From Streptomyces sp. S.PB5 (lineage in GTDB: Bacteria; Actinomycetota; Actinomycetes; Streptomycetales; Streptomycetaceae): a stretch of 64,000 nt of DNA. Position 1 is the first letter of the stretch. The number at the start of each line of letters is the position of its first letter. Position numbers and translations under genes: made by a program. Positions 27,503-35,042 of this stretch are shown one piece after another. Location: NCBI RefSeq assembly GCF_030403745.1, contig NZ_JAQMWP010000017.1, forward strand, positions 1-64,000. Reading direction: 5' to 3'. A model generated the notes under the pieces. The model was not told the origin of the DNA. It ran no database searches and worked only from the letters and a program-made list of their open reading frames with translations.

Positions 27503-27540
27503 GCAGGGGCCCACCGCCGATATCGGCGGTGGGCCCCTGC
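27503..27540. terminator. Perfect 38-bp palindromic bidirectional terminator
   Basis: Two 19-nt arms (27503-27521 and 27522-27540) are exact reverse complements, beginning GCAGGGGCCC and ending GGGCCCCTGC. It sits between convergent genes: the methyltransferase ending at 27480 and the oxidoreductase ending at 27576. In Streptomyces such U-poor hairpins terminate transcription efficiently. Confidence 0.9.
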
Positions 27541-27575
27541 GCTGTTCGTTCCAGCGGCGGCCGTACGGGGACCGG

Positions 27576-28556
27576 CTAGGACGCCACGGCGTGCGGCGCC
27601 GCCGGCCCGACGGGCTGCCCGGTGCGTGCGGACTCCCGCGCCGCCTCGATGATGCGCAACGTCCGCACTCCGGTCGCCCCGTCGGGGCCTGTCGCGGTCC
27701 CCTCGCGGACCGCGGTGAGGAACGCCCCGAGCATGACCGCGTACGGGTCGTCCTCGCGGAGCACCCACCGTTCGCGGGCGCTCGCGGCGTCGTATCCGCC
27801 GAGGAGTCGCGGGGCGCCGGCGAACTCCACGCTCGCCCGCTCCCCGATGAAGGTCAGGGCCGGCTCATGGACGGACCTGTCGCCGTCCGTGCCCCAGCTG
27901 CAGTCGACCGACACGACCGTTCCGTCGGCGTAGCGCACGCTCACGAGGGCCGCGCTCTCCCCGTCCGAGGCACCGCCGCGGATGCCGTTCGTCTGGGCGT
28001 AGACCTGCTCCGCGGGGGTCCCGCCGAGCACCAGGTCGACCAGGTCGAACAGGCCGGGCGCGTTGGTGTCCAGCGCTCCGCCCGGCGCCCCGGCCGGACG
28101 CGGCGCGTTGTACGCCCCGTGCACGGTGGTCAGGGCGCCGAGCAGCTCGGTGTCCGAGAGCCGTTCACGTACGGCCGCGAAGGCCGGGCTGTAGCAGGTC
28201 GGGGAGGCGAGGCTCAGCCGTACCCCCGCGTCCGCGCACGCCTGCACCATCGCCTCGGCGTCCGCCGCGTCGGCCGCGAAGGGCTGCTCGCACAGCACAT
28301 GGGCCCCGGCCGCGGCGGCCCGTTCGACGAGTTCCCGGCGGTGGCCGGGTGCGCCGGTGACGACCACGGCGGCCGGGCCCAGCGCGAAGACCTCGTCCCA
28401 GCTGTCCGCGTACGCGGCGCCGAGCTCCCGGGCCGCCTCCCTGCCGCGTGTCCCTCCGGGGTCGGCGACGACCAGGTCCACGTCCGGCGCGGCGTGCAGC
28501 AGGCGGGCGTATGCCGCGGCGCGCTCGTGGGCGAACGACAGCACGGCGACCTTCAT
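27576..28556 (-). CDS. Gfo/Idh/MocA-family protein with altered catalytic and nucleotide motifs
   Basis: 326 aa. The overall pattern of the Gfo/Idh/MocA family is clear: N-terminal Rossmann region, VLCEQPFAADAADAEAMV, then a C-terminal beta-sheet substrate domain. Two hallmarks are changed. The catalytic EKP motif reads EQP, so the hydride-transfer Lys is Gln, and the start MKVAVLSFAHERAAAYARLL lacks the GxGxxG dinucleotide loop. It may be a non-oxidising paralogue, a regulatory partner of the neighbouring enzyme, or use unusual chemistry. Its ATG overlaps the upstream gene's stop by 4 nt (ATGA), so the two products are probably made in step and could associate. Family is confident; enzymatic activity is doubtful. 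Confidence 0.85.
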   Translation of the reverse strand: MKVAVLSFAHERAAAYARLLHAAPDVDLVVADPGGTRGREAARELGAAYADSWDEVFALGPAAVVVTGAPGHRRELVERAAAAGAHVLCEQPFAADAADAEAMVQACADAGVRLSLASPTCYSPAFAAVRERLSDTELLGALTTVHGAYNAPRPAGAPGGALDTNAPGLFDLVDLVLGGTPAEQVYAQTNGIRGGASDGESAALVSVRYADGTVVSVDCSWGTDGDRSVHEPALTFIGERASVEFAGAPRLLGGYDAASARERWVLREDDPYAVMLGAFLTAVREGTATGPDGATGVRTLRIIEAARESARTGQPVGPAAPHAVAS

Positions 28557-29539
28557 GCGGCGGCCCCCTTCACGGGCAGTTCGACGGCTCGGCCGGTCCA
28601 TGCGGAGCGGGCCGCGGCCTGGGTGATGCGGACGGCGGCGAGGGCGTCGTGGGACACCAGTCGTGGCTGGGGTCCGCCCCTGAGCGCCGCGGCGAACTCG
28701 CCGATCTCGGCGTGGAACGGGGACTCCCCGAAGTAGCCGAGGGCCCCGGCCGGACCGCCGTACACCTTGATCTCCTGGGGCCACTCGGAGTCGTGGGCGA
28801 TCGTCCCACCCGTGCCCAAGACGTGGTAGGCGACGCGGATCATGGGGTCCGGGGTCGGGGTCCAGCGGGCCACGACCTGGCTGAGCGCGCCACTGGCGTG
28901 CGTGAGGACGACGGTTCCGGTCGCGGCGGCGCCCTGCGGGGCCGGTGCGGCGATCTCGCCCTGGTAGTGGGCGTGCACGCGGACGACGTCCCCGAAGATC
29001 CAGTAGGCGATGTCCACGCCGTGCAGCATGTTGTCGGTCAGGATGCCGCCGGACTCCGCGGAGGCGTGGCCGGTCCAGGGCCGCGGGTGGTAGCCGGCGA
29101 CGGTGAACCGGGCGACCGTGCCCGCGCCCAGATGCCCTGCGGCCACCAGCTCGTGGAGCCGGGCGAAGGCGGGGGCGAAGCGGACGTCGTGCGCGGGGTA
29201 GACCGGTACACCGGCCCGGTCCGCGGCCTCGACGATCTCCTCGGCCTCCGTGACATCGGCCGCGAGGGGCTTCTCGCACACCACGGCCACGCCCCGTTCG
29301 ACGGCGGCGAGGGCGATGTCACGGTGGGTGCCGGTCGGCGAGCAGATGTCCACGGCGTCCGCGCCGTCCAGCGCCTCGGCCAGCGAGTCGACGGCCTTCG
29401 CCCCGAACTCCGCGGCCAGTTCGGCCGCCCGCCCGTCCAGGGAGTGGACCCGCACGGACGCGCCGGCGGCGATCCACGCCTCCAGGTGCATCCGCGCGAT
29501 GAGTCCCGCGCCGATCAGTGCTATGTCCAGCCGCCGCAT
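28553..29539 (-). CDS. Gfo/Idh/MocA-family NAD(P)-dependent oxidoreductase
   Basis: 328 aa. The N-terminus MRRLDIALIGAGLIARMHLE has the GxGxxG nucleotide loop, and VVCEKPLAADVTEAEEIVE holds the EKP motif with the catalytic Lys. The C-terminal domain contains HGVDIAYWIFGD, which resembles the family's conserved DxxxH substrate-binding segment. Enzymes of this family oxidise or reduce sugars, inositols and other polyols. It is upstream of, and translationally coupled to, the EQP paralogue. Because there are no glycosyltransferases in the window, the pair may serve uptake/catabolic metabolism rather than deoxysugar supply. Its 148-nt upstream gap should contain the promoter. Link to the polyketide pathway is unproven. 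Confidence 0.9.
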   Translation of the reverse strand: MRRLDIALIGAGLIARMHLEAWIAAGASVRVHSLDGRAAELAAEFGAKAVDSLAEALDGADAVDICSPTGTHRDIALAAVERGVAVVCEKPLAADVTEAEEIVEAADRAGVPVYPAHDVRFAPAFARLHELVAAGHLGAGTVARFTVAGYHPRPWTGHASAESGGILTDNMLHGVDIAYWIFGDVVRVHAHYQGEIAAPAPQGAAATGTVVLTHASGALSQVVARWTPTPDPMIRVAYHVLGTGGTIAHDSEWPQEIKVYGGPAGALGYFGESPFHAEIGEFAAALRGGPQPRLVSHDALAAVRITQAAARSAWTGRAVELPVKGAAA

Positions 29540-29687
29540 GGCGCCCCCAGCTCGTCCGCCCGTCCGAAGCCCGATCAGTCTGGCCCGCACGGTCCGCCGG
29601 GACCATCACCAACGTTTGTAGTCCCGGCGGGCTCGAGCCGTACCCGAGTCGGCCGAGCGGCTCCGTGCCCGGCGGATCCGCCCCGGG

Positions 29688-30869
29688 CTAGGGGGCCTTC
29701 TCCGCGAAGGGGCCGTCGGCGGCGAAGGCGAGTTCGGCGAAGCGGGCGCCGATGTGGCGGTGGGTGGCGGCGTCGGGGTGGAGGTCGTCGGGCAGGGGGA
29801 GCGCGTCGGCGTCCCGCTCGCCGTAGAGGGCGCGGCCGTCGAGGTGGTGGAGGTTCGGGTCGTCCGGGATCCGCTGCGCCACGATGCGGGACAGCTCGGC
29901 CCGGATGGCGGTCAGGGTCAGCTTGCCGGCGGCGGCCTCGGCCGGGTCGCCCATCGCCCGGAAGCGGAGCTGTCCCTCGGCGATGTCGGTGAAGTCCGGG
30001 GCGCTGGGGCCCGGGGTGTCCTCGTGGATGGGGCACAGGATCGGGGAGACGACCAGGAGGGGCGTGGTCGGATGGCCTTCCCTGATGGTGTCCAGGAAGC
30101 CGTGGACGGCGGGTCCGAAGGCGCGCAGCCGCATCAGGTCGGTGTTGACCAGGTTGATGCCGATCTTGACGCTGATCAGGTCGGCGGGCGTGTCGCGCAA
30201 CGTCCGCGCCGTGAAGGGGTCGAGGAGCGCGCTGCCCGCCAGCCCCAGGTTGACGAGGTCGACGGCGGCGAGGGCCGCGGCGCGGGCGGGCCAGGTCCCG
30301 GTCGGGCTCGCCGCGTCGGAGCCGTGGCTGATCGAACTGCCGTGGTGCAGCCACACCCTGCGGTCGCCGCGCCGCGGCACCGGCGCCACGGGGGCGTCGG
30401 TGCGCAGGGCTATGAGCTCGGTCGTCTCGTTGTGCGGGAGCCAGATCTCCACCTCCTTGTCCCGCGCGGGCAGTTCGCCGAAGCGGACCGTGACGGGCGC
30501 GCCCGGACGGTGCTCGGCGGTGCCCGCGGCCATGTCGACGGTCACGACATGACCGCCGGGCGCGACGGCCCGAGCGGTGGGACGGCCGTCGACGAGCAGG
30601 TCGTAGACGCCGTCGGGGCGGGGCGGGGCACCGACGTAGGACCGCTTGGTGGGCAGCGTGTCCAGCTCCACGGTGGTGGCGGTCGTGCGGAACACCAGGC
30701 GTACGCCGGAGGGCTGGGACTCCGCCATGAGGAGCTGGGGGTCCGCGCACTGGGCGCGGGCCCGGGCGGGCAGGCGGTGGGGCAGGACGCCGAGTTCGGT
30801 GCGCTCCAGGTCGAGGGCGCCGCGCAGGAGGTCGGCGGTGAGGGGGGTGGTGGTCCAGCGGGGGGTCAT
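29688..30869 (-). CDS. SGNH/GDSL-type hydrolase with N-terminal jelly-roll-like domain
   Basis: 393 aa. The nucleophile motif is VWLHHGSSISHG (block I, about residue 174), the oxyanion Asn lies in KIGINLVN, and the catalytic Asp-His pair is DDLHPD near 370. Residues 1-165 precede the catalytic fold and resemble the beta-sandwich found in front of some carbohydrate-esterase-like SGNH proteins. No signal peptide is visible, so it is probably cytoplasmic. The TetR gene ends 20 nt upstream on the same strand, so the two are likely co-transcribed and controlled together with the divergent exporter. It may hydrolyse an ester on a sugar or metabolite; it could act in self-protection, but no direct evidence supports that. 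Confidence 0.85.
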   Translation of the reverse strand: MTPRWTTTPLTADLLRGALDLERTELGVLPHRLPARARAQCADPQLLMAESQPSGVRLVFRTTATTVELDTLPTKRSYVGAPPRPDGVYDLLVDGRPTARAVAPGGHVVTVDMAAGTAEHRPGAPVTVRFGELPARDKEVEIWLPHNETTELIALRTDAPVAPVPRRGDRRVWLHHGSSISHGSDAASPTGTWPARAAALAAVDLVNLGLAGSALLDPFTARTLRDTPADLISVKIGINLVNTDLMRLRAFGPAVHGFLDTIREGHPTTPLLVVSPILCPIHEDTPGPSAPDFTDIAEGQLRFRAMGDPAEAAAGKLTLTAIRAELSRIVAQRIPDDPNLHHLDGRALYGERDADALPLPDDLHPDAATHRHIGARFAELAFAADGPFAEKAP

Positions 30870-30889
30870 CGGTGTCCTCTACAGGTGGC

Positions 30890-31468
30890 TCAACGGTCGG
30901 TGCGGGCGGGCCAGTTGCGCAGCAGAGCGTCGAGGGCGTCCAGGACGCGGACCCAGGTCTCGTCGGAGTCGGGGGCGCTGTGACTGAAGCCGCCGCCCGC
31001 CTCCAGGCTGACGTAGCCGTGGAAGACGCTGCCGAGCAGCCGGACGGCGTGGGTCTGGTCCGGTTCCGTCAGGTCGTAGCCGCGCAGGATCGCGCGGGTC
31101 ATCTCGGCGTGCCGCACGCCCGCGCTGGCGGCGGCGGTCTCCGGGTCGAGCCGCATCCGGGCGGCGGTGGCGCGGCCGGGGTGTTCGCGGGCGTAGTCAC
31201 GGTAGACGTCGGCCAGGGCGGTCAGGGCGTCCTTGCCGGCCCGGCCGGCGAGGGCCGTGGCACCCCGGTCGGCGAGTTCCTCCAGAGCGAGGAGGCAGAT
31301 CCGGGTCTTGAGGTCGTGGGAGTTCTTCACGTGCGAGTACAGGCTCGCGACCTTGACGTCGAAGCGGCGGGCGAGTTCGGAGACGGTGACCTGCTCGAAG
31401 CCGATCTCGTCGGCGAGGTCGGCACCGGCCCTGGTGAGACGCTCTGCGGTCAGTCCTGCACGGGCCAT
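30890..31468 (-). CDS. TetR-family transcriptional regulator (WHG-domain type)
   Basis: 192 aa. The N-terminal helix-turn-helix is in LADEIGFEQVTVSELARRFDVKVASLYSHVKNSHDLKTRI. The C-terminal half has the LGSVFHGYVSLEAGGGF segment characteristic of the TetR WHG ligand-binding domain. ATG 31468 was chosen. It is divergent from an MFS exporter, with a 23-bp palindrome in the shared promoter, the usual layout of a drug-responsive repressor that controls itself and the pump. The downstream hydrolase is 20 nt away and should be in the same regulon. The effector is unknown; one of the locally made polyketides is a reasonable guess. Confidence 0.93.
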   Translation of the reverse strand: MARAGLTAERLTRAGADLADEIGFEQVTVSELARRFDVKVASLYSHVKNSHDLKTRICLLALEELADRGATALAGRAGKDALTALADVYRDYAREHPGRATAARMRLDPETAAASAGVRHAEMTRAILRGYDLTEPDQTHAVRLLGSVFHGYVSLEAGGGFSHSAPDSDETWVRVLDALDALLRNWPARTDR

Positions 31469-31512
31469 GGGCGACCTTCCGGGTTGCTGTACCTGGCTAA
31501 GACCATTGTGCA

Positions 31513-31535
31513 TTTACCTAAAACCTTTAGGCAAA
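31513..31535. promoter_or_regulatory. Palindromic operator between TetR and MFS genes
   Basis: TTTACCTAAA (31513-31522), spacer ACC, TTTAGGCAAA (31526-31535): 9 of 10 arm positions pair. This AT-rich block in a very GC-rich region lies 45 nt upstream of the TetR start, a typical autoregulatory operator position. Confidence 0.75.
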
Positions 31536-31663
31536 TCAGCTTCTGCATCAGGCGGGCGGGTCGATGCCGAGTCGGCTTCGAGCGAGGCTGGACCGTTCCT
31601 CCGGCGGTTCTTGGGACGGTGACCGGCAATCGCCATTCGCCGTCCGTCGTCAGGAGGCCGTCC

Positions 31664-33052
31664 ATGACCGCGCAGGTGTCGGAGCAGGTTGCGGTGCCCC
31701 AGGCACCCGCACCGCGCGTGCGGAGCCGGGCGCGCGGCGCCGCCGCACTCGCGGTGATCGCCGGGTGCAACGCGATGATCCAGCTCGACGACCCGATCGT
31801 GAACATCGCCCTGCCCGGGCTGCGTGAGGGGCTCGGGCTGTCCGCGGTGGGCGCGTCGTGGGTGATCAACGCCTATCTGCTGACCTTCGGCGGACTACTG
31901 CTGCTCGGCGGCCGGGCCGGGGACATCCTGGGCCGCCGCCGGGTGTTCATGGCGGGCGTCGCCCTGTTCACGGCGGCCGCGGCCGTGCGCGGCTTCGCGC
32001 AGTCCGGTGAGTTCCTCATCGCCGTACGGGCGGTGCAGGGCGCCGGTGCGGCGCTCGCGGCGCCCAGCGGGCTCGCGCTGCTGCTGAGCACGTTCGCGGA
32101 AGGGGCCTCCCGCAAGCGGGCGATCGCCGTGTGCACCACGGTGGGCGCGGCCAGCACCGCCGGCGGGCTGCTGCTCGCGGGGGCGCTCACCTCGCTCAGC
32201 TCCTGGCGCTGGGTGCTCTACCTCGACGTACCGCTGGGCCTCGCGATCGTGCTGCTCGCGCCGTTCGTGCTCGACGAGACCCCGCGCCACCGCGGCCGCT
32301 TCGACCTGCCGGGCGCGCTGCTGTCGGCGCTCGGCGCCGCGCTGCTCGTGTACGGCCTCGCGCAGGCCGCCGAACGGGAGTGGAGCGACCCGGTGGTGGT
32401 CGGTTGCGTGCTGGGCGGGGTGGTGACGCTGGCGGTGTTCGCGGCCGTCGAGCGGCGGGCCCAGCAGCCGATCGTGGTACCGCGGCTGTTCGCCGACCGG
32501 GACCGGCTGCTGGCCTACCTGGGGACGCTCGCGGTGCCCGGCGCGCTGATCGGTACGTACTTCTTCCTCAACCAGTACTTCCAGCAGCAGCACGGCTGGT
32601 CGGCGCTGAGCACCGCGTGGGCGCTGCTGCCGCTGCCGGTCACCATGGCGGTGTCGGCGGTGGCCGCGGTGCGGCTCGAACGGCGCTTCGGCGCCCGCCT
32701 GCTGTGGGCGACGGGTGCGGCGCTGCTGGTGACGGGCAACCTGTGGCTGTCCCGGCTCTCTGCGGGCGACGGCTACGCGGGCACCGTGCTGCCGGCCCTG
32801 GTGCTGCTGGGCGCGGGCATGGCGTTCAGTGTGCTGCCGCCGACCATTCTGGCCACCTCGGGACTGCGCGGCGACGAGGCGGGCGCGGCGTCCAGCGTGC
32901 TCAACTCGCTGCAGTCCGTGGGCGGTTCGATCGGTCTGGCCACGCTCGTGATGGTCTCCTCGCACACCGGCGGCCTGCCGGGCGGGTTCGCGACGGGGGC
33001 GGCCTTCGCGGGGTGCGCGCTGCTGGCCGCGCTGGCCATGCGCCGCCGCTGA
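31664..33052 (+). CDS. MFS drug exporter, DHA2-like (EmrB/QacA) family
   Basis: 462 aa, hydrophobic throughout, with about 13-14 predicted membrane segments. The DHA2-type antiporter motif is visible as NAMIQLDDPIVNIALPGLRE (TM1) and WVINAYLLTFGGLLLLGGRAGDILGRRRVF (TM2 and the loop A motif GGRAGDILGRR). Motif C-like glycine-rich sequence follows in TM5 (VGAASTAGGLLLAGALTSL, then SWRWVLYLDVPLG). It exports drugs by proton antiport in the cytoplasmic membrane. CAGGAGG precedes ATG 31664. The divergent TetR gene and shared operator suggest induction by substrate. It is the only exporter in the window, so it is a candidate for efflux of either polyketide. Confidence 0.93.
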   Translation: MTAQVSEQVAVPQAPAPRVRSRARGAAALAVIAGCNAMIQLDDPIVNIALPGLREGLGLSAVGASWVINAYLLTFGGLLLLGGRAGDILGRRRVFMAGVALFTAAAAVRGFAQSGEFLIAVRAVQGAGAALAAPSGLALLLSTFAEGASRKRAIAVCTTVGAASTAGGLLLAGALTSLSSWRWVLYLDVPLGLAIVLLAPFVLDETPRHRGRFDLPGALLSALGAALLVYGLAQAAEREWSDPVVVGCVLGGVVTLAVFAAVERRAQQPIVVPRLFADRDRLLAYLGTLAVPGALIGTYFFLNQYFQQQHGWSALSTAWALLPLPVTMAVSAVAAVRLERRFGARLLWATGAALLVTGNLWLSRLSAGDGYAGTVLPALVLLGAGMAFSVLPPTILATSGLRGDEAGAASSVLNSLQSVGGSIGLATLVMVSSHTGGLPGGFATGAAFAGCALLAALAMRRR

Positions 33053-33066
33053 CCCTGGACCGGGGG

Positions 33067-33110
33067 TTGAGCGACTCTCCAGCGCTTCGGGCGAGTCTCT
33101 GAAGGACTGT
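33067..33110 (+). promoter_or_regulatory. Putative SARP-binding direct repeats upstream of the carrier-protein operon
   Basis: Four 11-bp steps: TTGAGCGACTC (33067), TCCAGCGCTTC (33078), GGGCGAGTCTC (33089), TGAAGGACTGT (33100). The first two match well, the others weakly. Heptad motifs at 11-bp pitch are the known recognition pattern of SARPs. The site ends 70 nt before the carrier-protein start codon. Confidence 0.5.
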
Positions 33111-33180
33111 CTCCGTGTCCCGGAGAGTGCCCAGGAGATTCGCCCTCCCGCCGCTTCCCGAACTCCTCAAGGAACCGCCC

Positions 33181-33507
33181 ATGACATCGACGCCCCCCAT
33201 CCGAGACAGGGCCGTCCGACTGGCCGCGCTGGTGCACACCGCCTGGGCGGAGGGTCTCGGCCACGACGAGTTCCGCGACGACCAGAACTTCCTGGAGGTC
33301 GGCGGCCATTCGATGTGCGCCGCGCGGATCACCCAGACCCTCAAGAGCCGGCTGGGCGTCTCCCTGACGGTGGGTGAGTTCCTCGCCCATCCGACGGTGA
33401 CGGAGCTGAGCCTGTTCCTGGCGGACCAGGTCCCGGCCGCTCACACCGCCACCCTCGGCTCCGGCGTACTCGGCTCCGACGTCCTCGACACGAGGGCCGG
33501 AGCATGA
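33181..33507 (+). CDS. Free-standing carrier protein (PCP/ACP type)
   Basis: 108 aa. The core FLEVGGHSMCAARITQTLKS has the phosphopantetheine-accepting Ser44 in the GGHS context typical of NRPS carrier domains rather than the DSL context of polyketide ACPs. The following LTVGEFLAHPTVTELSLFLA is the usual helix III/IV end; the last about 25 residues are an unstructured tail. It would need one of the two phosphopantetheinyl transferases encoded here for activation. It opens an operon with two micro-ORFs and a truncated adenylation domain, and its stop overlaps the next start (ATGA). The likely role is to hold an aminoacyl or acyl group for the condensation-thioesterase protein at 35043. What is loaded, and by what enzyme, is unclear because the neighbouring adenylation domain looks inactive. 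Confidence 0.9.
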   Translation: MTSTPPIRDRAVRLAALVHTAWAEGLGHDEFRDDQNFLEVGGHSMCAARITQTLKSRLGVSLTVGEFLAHPTVTELSLFLADQVPAAHTATLGSGVLGSDVLDTRAGA

Positions 33508-33698
33508 GGGCCGCGGCCACCACCCGCCCGGAGACCCCGCTCGCCGACCGCTGCGAGCCGGAGCCGGGCGGCTACGACATGCCGTTCTCCCTGGAGCTGT
33601 GGACCGCGCAGCTGTTCGCCGCGGCTGCCGTGGTCCCGCTCTGCACCGTGCCGCTCGGCACGCCCCGACCCTGGCTGTACGTCCTGGAGGCCCACTGA
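33504..33698 (+). CDS. Hypothetical 64-aa protein, coupled to the carrier protein
   Basis: I do not recognise this protein. Its ATG overlaps the carrier-protein stop (ATGA) and its stop overlaps the next start (TGATG), so it is probably translated by coupling. It has a polar first third with a Cys, then an amphipathic to hydrophobic middle around SLELWTAQLFAAAAVVPLC (about residues 29-47) that could be one weak membrane helix or a protein-binding helix, and a short tail. The coding position is supported by the tight overlaps on both sides rather than by homology. Confidence 0.6.
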   Translation: MRAAATTRPETPLADRCEPEPGGYDMPFSLELWTAQLFAAAAVVPLCTVPLGTPRPWLYVLEAH

Positions 33699-33931
33699 TG
33701 ACCACTCCCCTGACCCTGCTGCGCCAACTGCCGCCACGCACCCGCACGGTCATCGCCGGCCTGCTCACGGCCGTACGCCTGCGTGCGCCGCTCGGCGAGC
33801 GGCCGGAGGGTCTTCGCGCCGAGGAGTCCAAGGCGGCCGCCCGCGCGGCGGCCCTCGCGGACGCGGCGAGCTTCGGTCCTCGACCGGAGGCGGCCGAGGA
33901 CCGGCCCGCACTCGCCGAGCAGGCCGCGTAG
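33698..33931 (+). CDS. Hypothetical 77-aa protein
   Basis: No family recognised. Start ATG 33698 shares bases with the preceding stop. The N-terminal half (LTLLRQLPPRTRTVIAGLL) is amphipathic and slightly basic; the C-terminal half is Ala/Glu-rich (about 40-77) and probably helical or disordered. It sits between the carrier protein and the adenylation-domain stub and may be a small accessory or adaptor. It is also possible that it is a decayed remnant; the preserved overlap argues mildly for a real gene. Confidence 0.5.
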   Translation: MTTPLTLLRQLPPRTRTVIAGLLTAVRLRAPLGERPEGLRAEESKAAARAAALADAASFGPRPEAAEDRPALAEQAA

Positions 33932-33990
33932 CGGACGGCACCACGCCTCGCCCTGCTCCGACAGCCTGCCCCCGCCGACTGGAGGTCCCG

Positions 33991-34977
33991 ATGGACGCCG
34001 ACCGCATCGACAGCAGGTTCGCGAAGGTCGCCACCCGCAACGCCGCCCGTACCGCGGCGTCGGACGCCGGGGGCGAGGCGACGTATCTGGAGCTGGAGTG
34101 GCTCGCCGACGAGGTGGCCCGGCTGTTGCGCAGCCGCACGGGCCACGGCCGGCTGGTGGCACTGCGCGCCGGGCGCACCCGGTACGCGCCCGCGGGCGTC
34201 CTCGGCATCCTGCGCTCCGGTGCCGCCTACATGACGGTGGGAGCCGGCCGGGCGACGGGCGGGCAGGAGCGGCTGCTTCAGGACTTCGGCGTCGGCCTGG
34301 TGGTGTCGGACAGCGGTCTGCTCCCCGACGAGACCCCGATCGCCAGGACCGGTCCCTACACGCTGGCCTCCCGCCGGACGCATCCCGCCCCCCGGGCGCA
34401 CCTGCCCGGGGACACCGCGTACGTCGCCCCCGCCCCGAGTCCGGCCGGCGTCGTGAGCCACGCCCAGGTCCTGGCCCTGCTGGACGCGGCGGTCCCGCTG
34501 CTCGGCACCGGACCCGAGGACGTGTGGACCCTGCTCCACGGACTGGGCCTCGGCTCCGGCGTCTGGGAGCTGTGGGGGCCGCTGCTGCACGGTGGCCGGC
34601 TGATCGTCGTGGAACGGGAGACGGCGGCGGACGCGCTCGGGTTCGCCCGACTGCTGGCCTCCCGGGAGGTCACCGTCCTGACCCGGAAGCCCTCCGCCTT
34701 CGGGAGCCTGCTGGCCGAGGCCGTGGCCGAGAAGGTCCGGCTGCCCGCCCTGCGCCGGGTCGTGCTCGCCGGCGAACCCCTGATCCCCGCGGACGTGCGC
34801 CGCTGGTGGGCTTCCGGTATCGCGCCGGACGCGCAGCTGATCACCACGTACGGCAGCACCGGGACAGCCGTCCGGGTCACGTACTGCCCGCGGACGCCAT
34901 GGGTGCTGGCGGACACGGCGGCAGGCCGCACCCCGATCGGGGCACCGGCCATGGCCGCCTCGACCGCCGGGAACTGA
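33991..34977 (+). CDS. Truncated adenylation-domain-like protein (A-domain N-terminal subdomain only)
   Basis: 328 aa, against about 500 for a full NRPS adenylation domain. Recognisable are an A4-like segment (HGLGLGSGVWELWGPLLHGG), the LRRVVLAGEPL region and an A5-like TTYGSTGTAVRVTY. The A3 phosphate loop is broken: where YTSGTTGxPKG is expected it reads TAYVAPAPSPAGVVSH, without the Thr/Gly cluster and Lys. The protein stops soon after A5, so motifs A6-A10, including the hinge and the catalytic Lys, are absent, and only 65 nt remain before the convergent gene. GGAGG 5 nt before ATG 33991 supports the start. It can hardly adenylate by the usual mechanism. It may bind a partner or substrate, or be a decaying gene; the intact reading frame favours retained function. 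Confidence 0.85.
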   Translation: MDADRIDSRFAKVATRNAARTAASDAGGEATYLELEWLADEVARLLRSRTGHGRLVALRAGRTRYAPAGVLGILRSGAAYMTVGAGRATGGQERLLQDFGVGLVVSDSGLLPDETPIARTGPYTLASRRTHPAPRAHLPGDTAYVAPAPSPAGVVSHAQVLALLDAAVPLLGTGPEDVWTLLHGLGLGSGVWELWGPLLHGGRLIVVERETAADALGFARLLASREVTVLTRKPSAFGSLLAEAVAEKVRLPALRRVVLAGEPLIPADVRRWWASGIAPDAQLITTYGSTGTAVRVTYCPRTPWVLADTAAGRTPIGAPAMAASTAGN

Positions 34978-35042
34978 CGGCGGGACACTGCACCGCCACC
35001 CCGGGAAGTCCCCTCAGCGCGCGGACGTCCGCCGCCCGCCGT

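Noticed and set aside
33991..34977. Functional amino acid adenylation domain with a readable specificity code
   Set aside because: Truncated after A5 with no intact A3 loop or A10 Lys; a specificity prediction would be meaningless.
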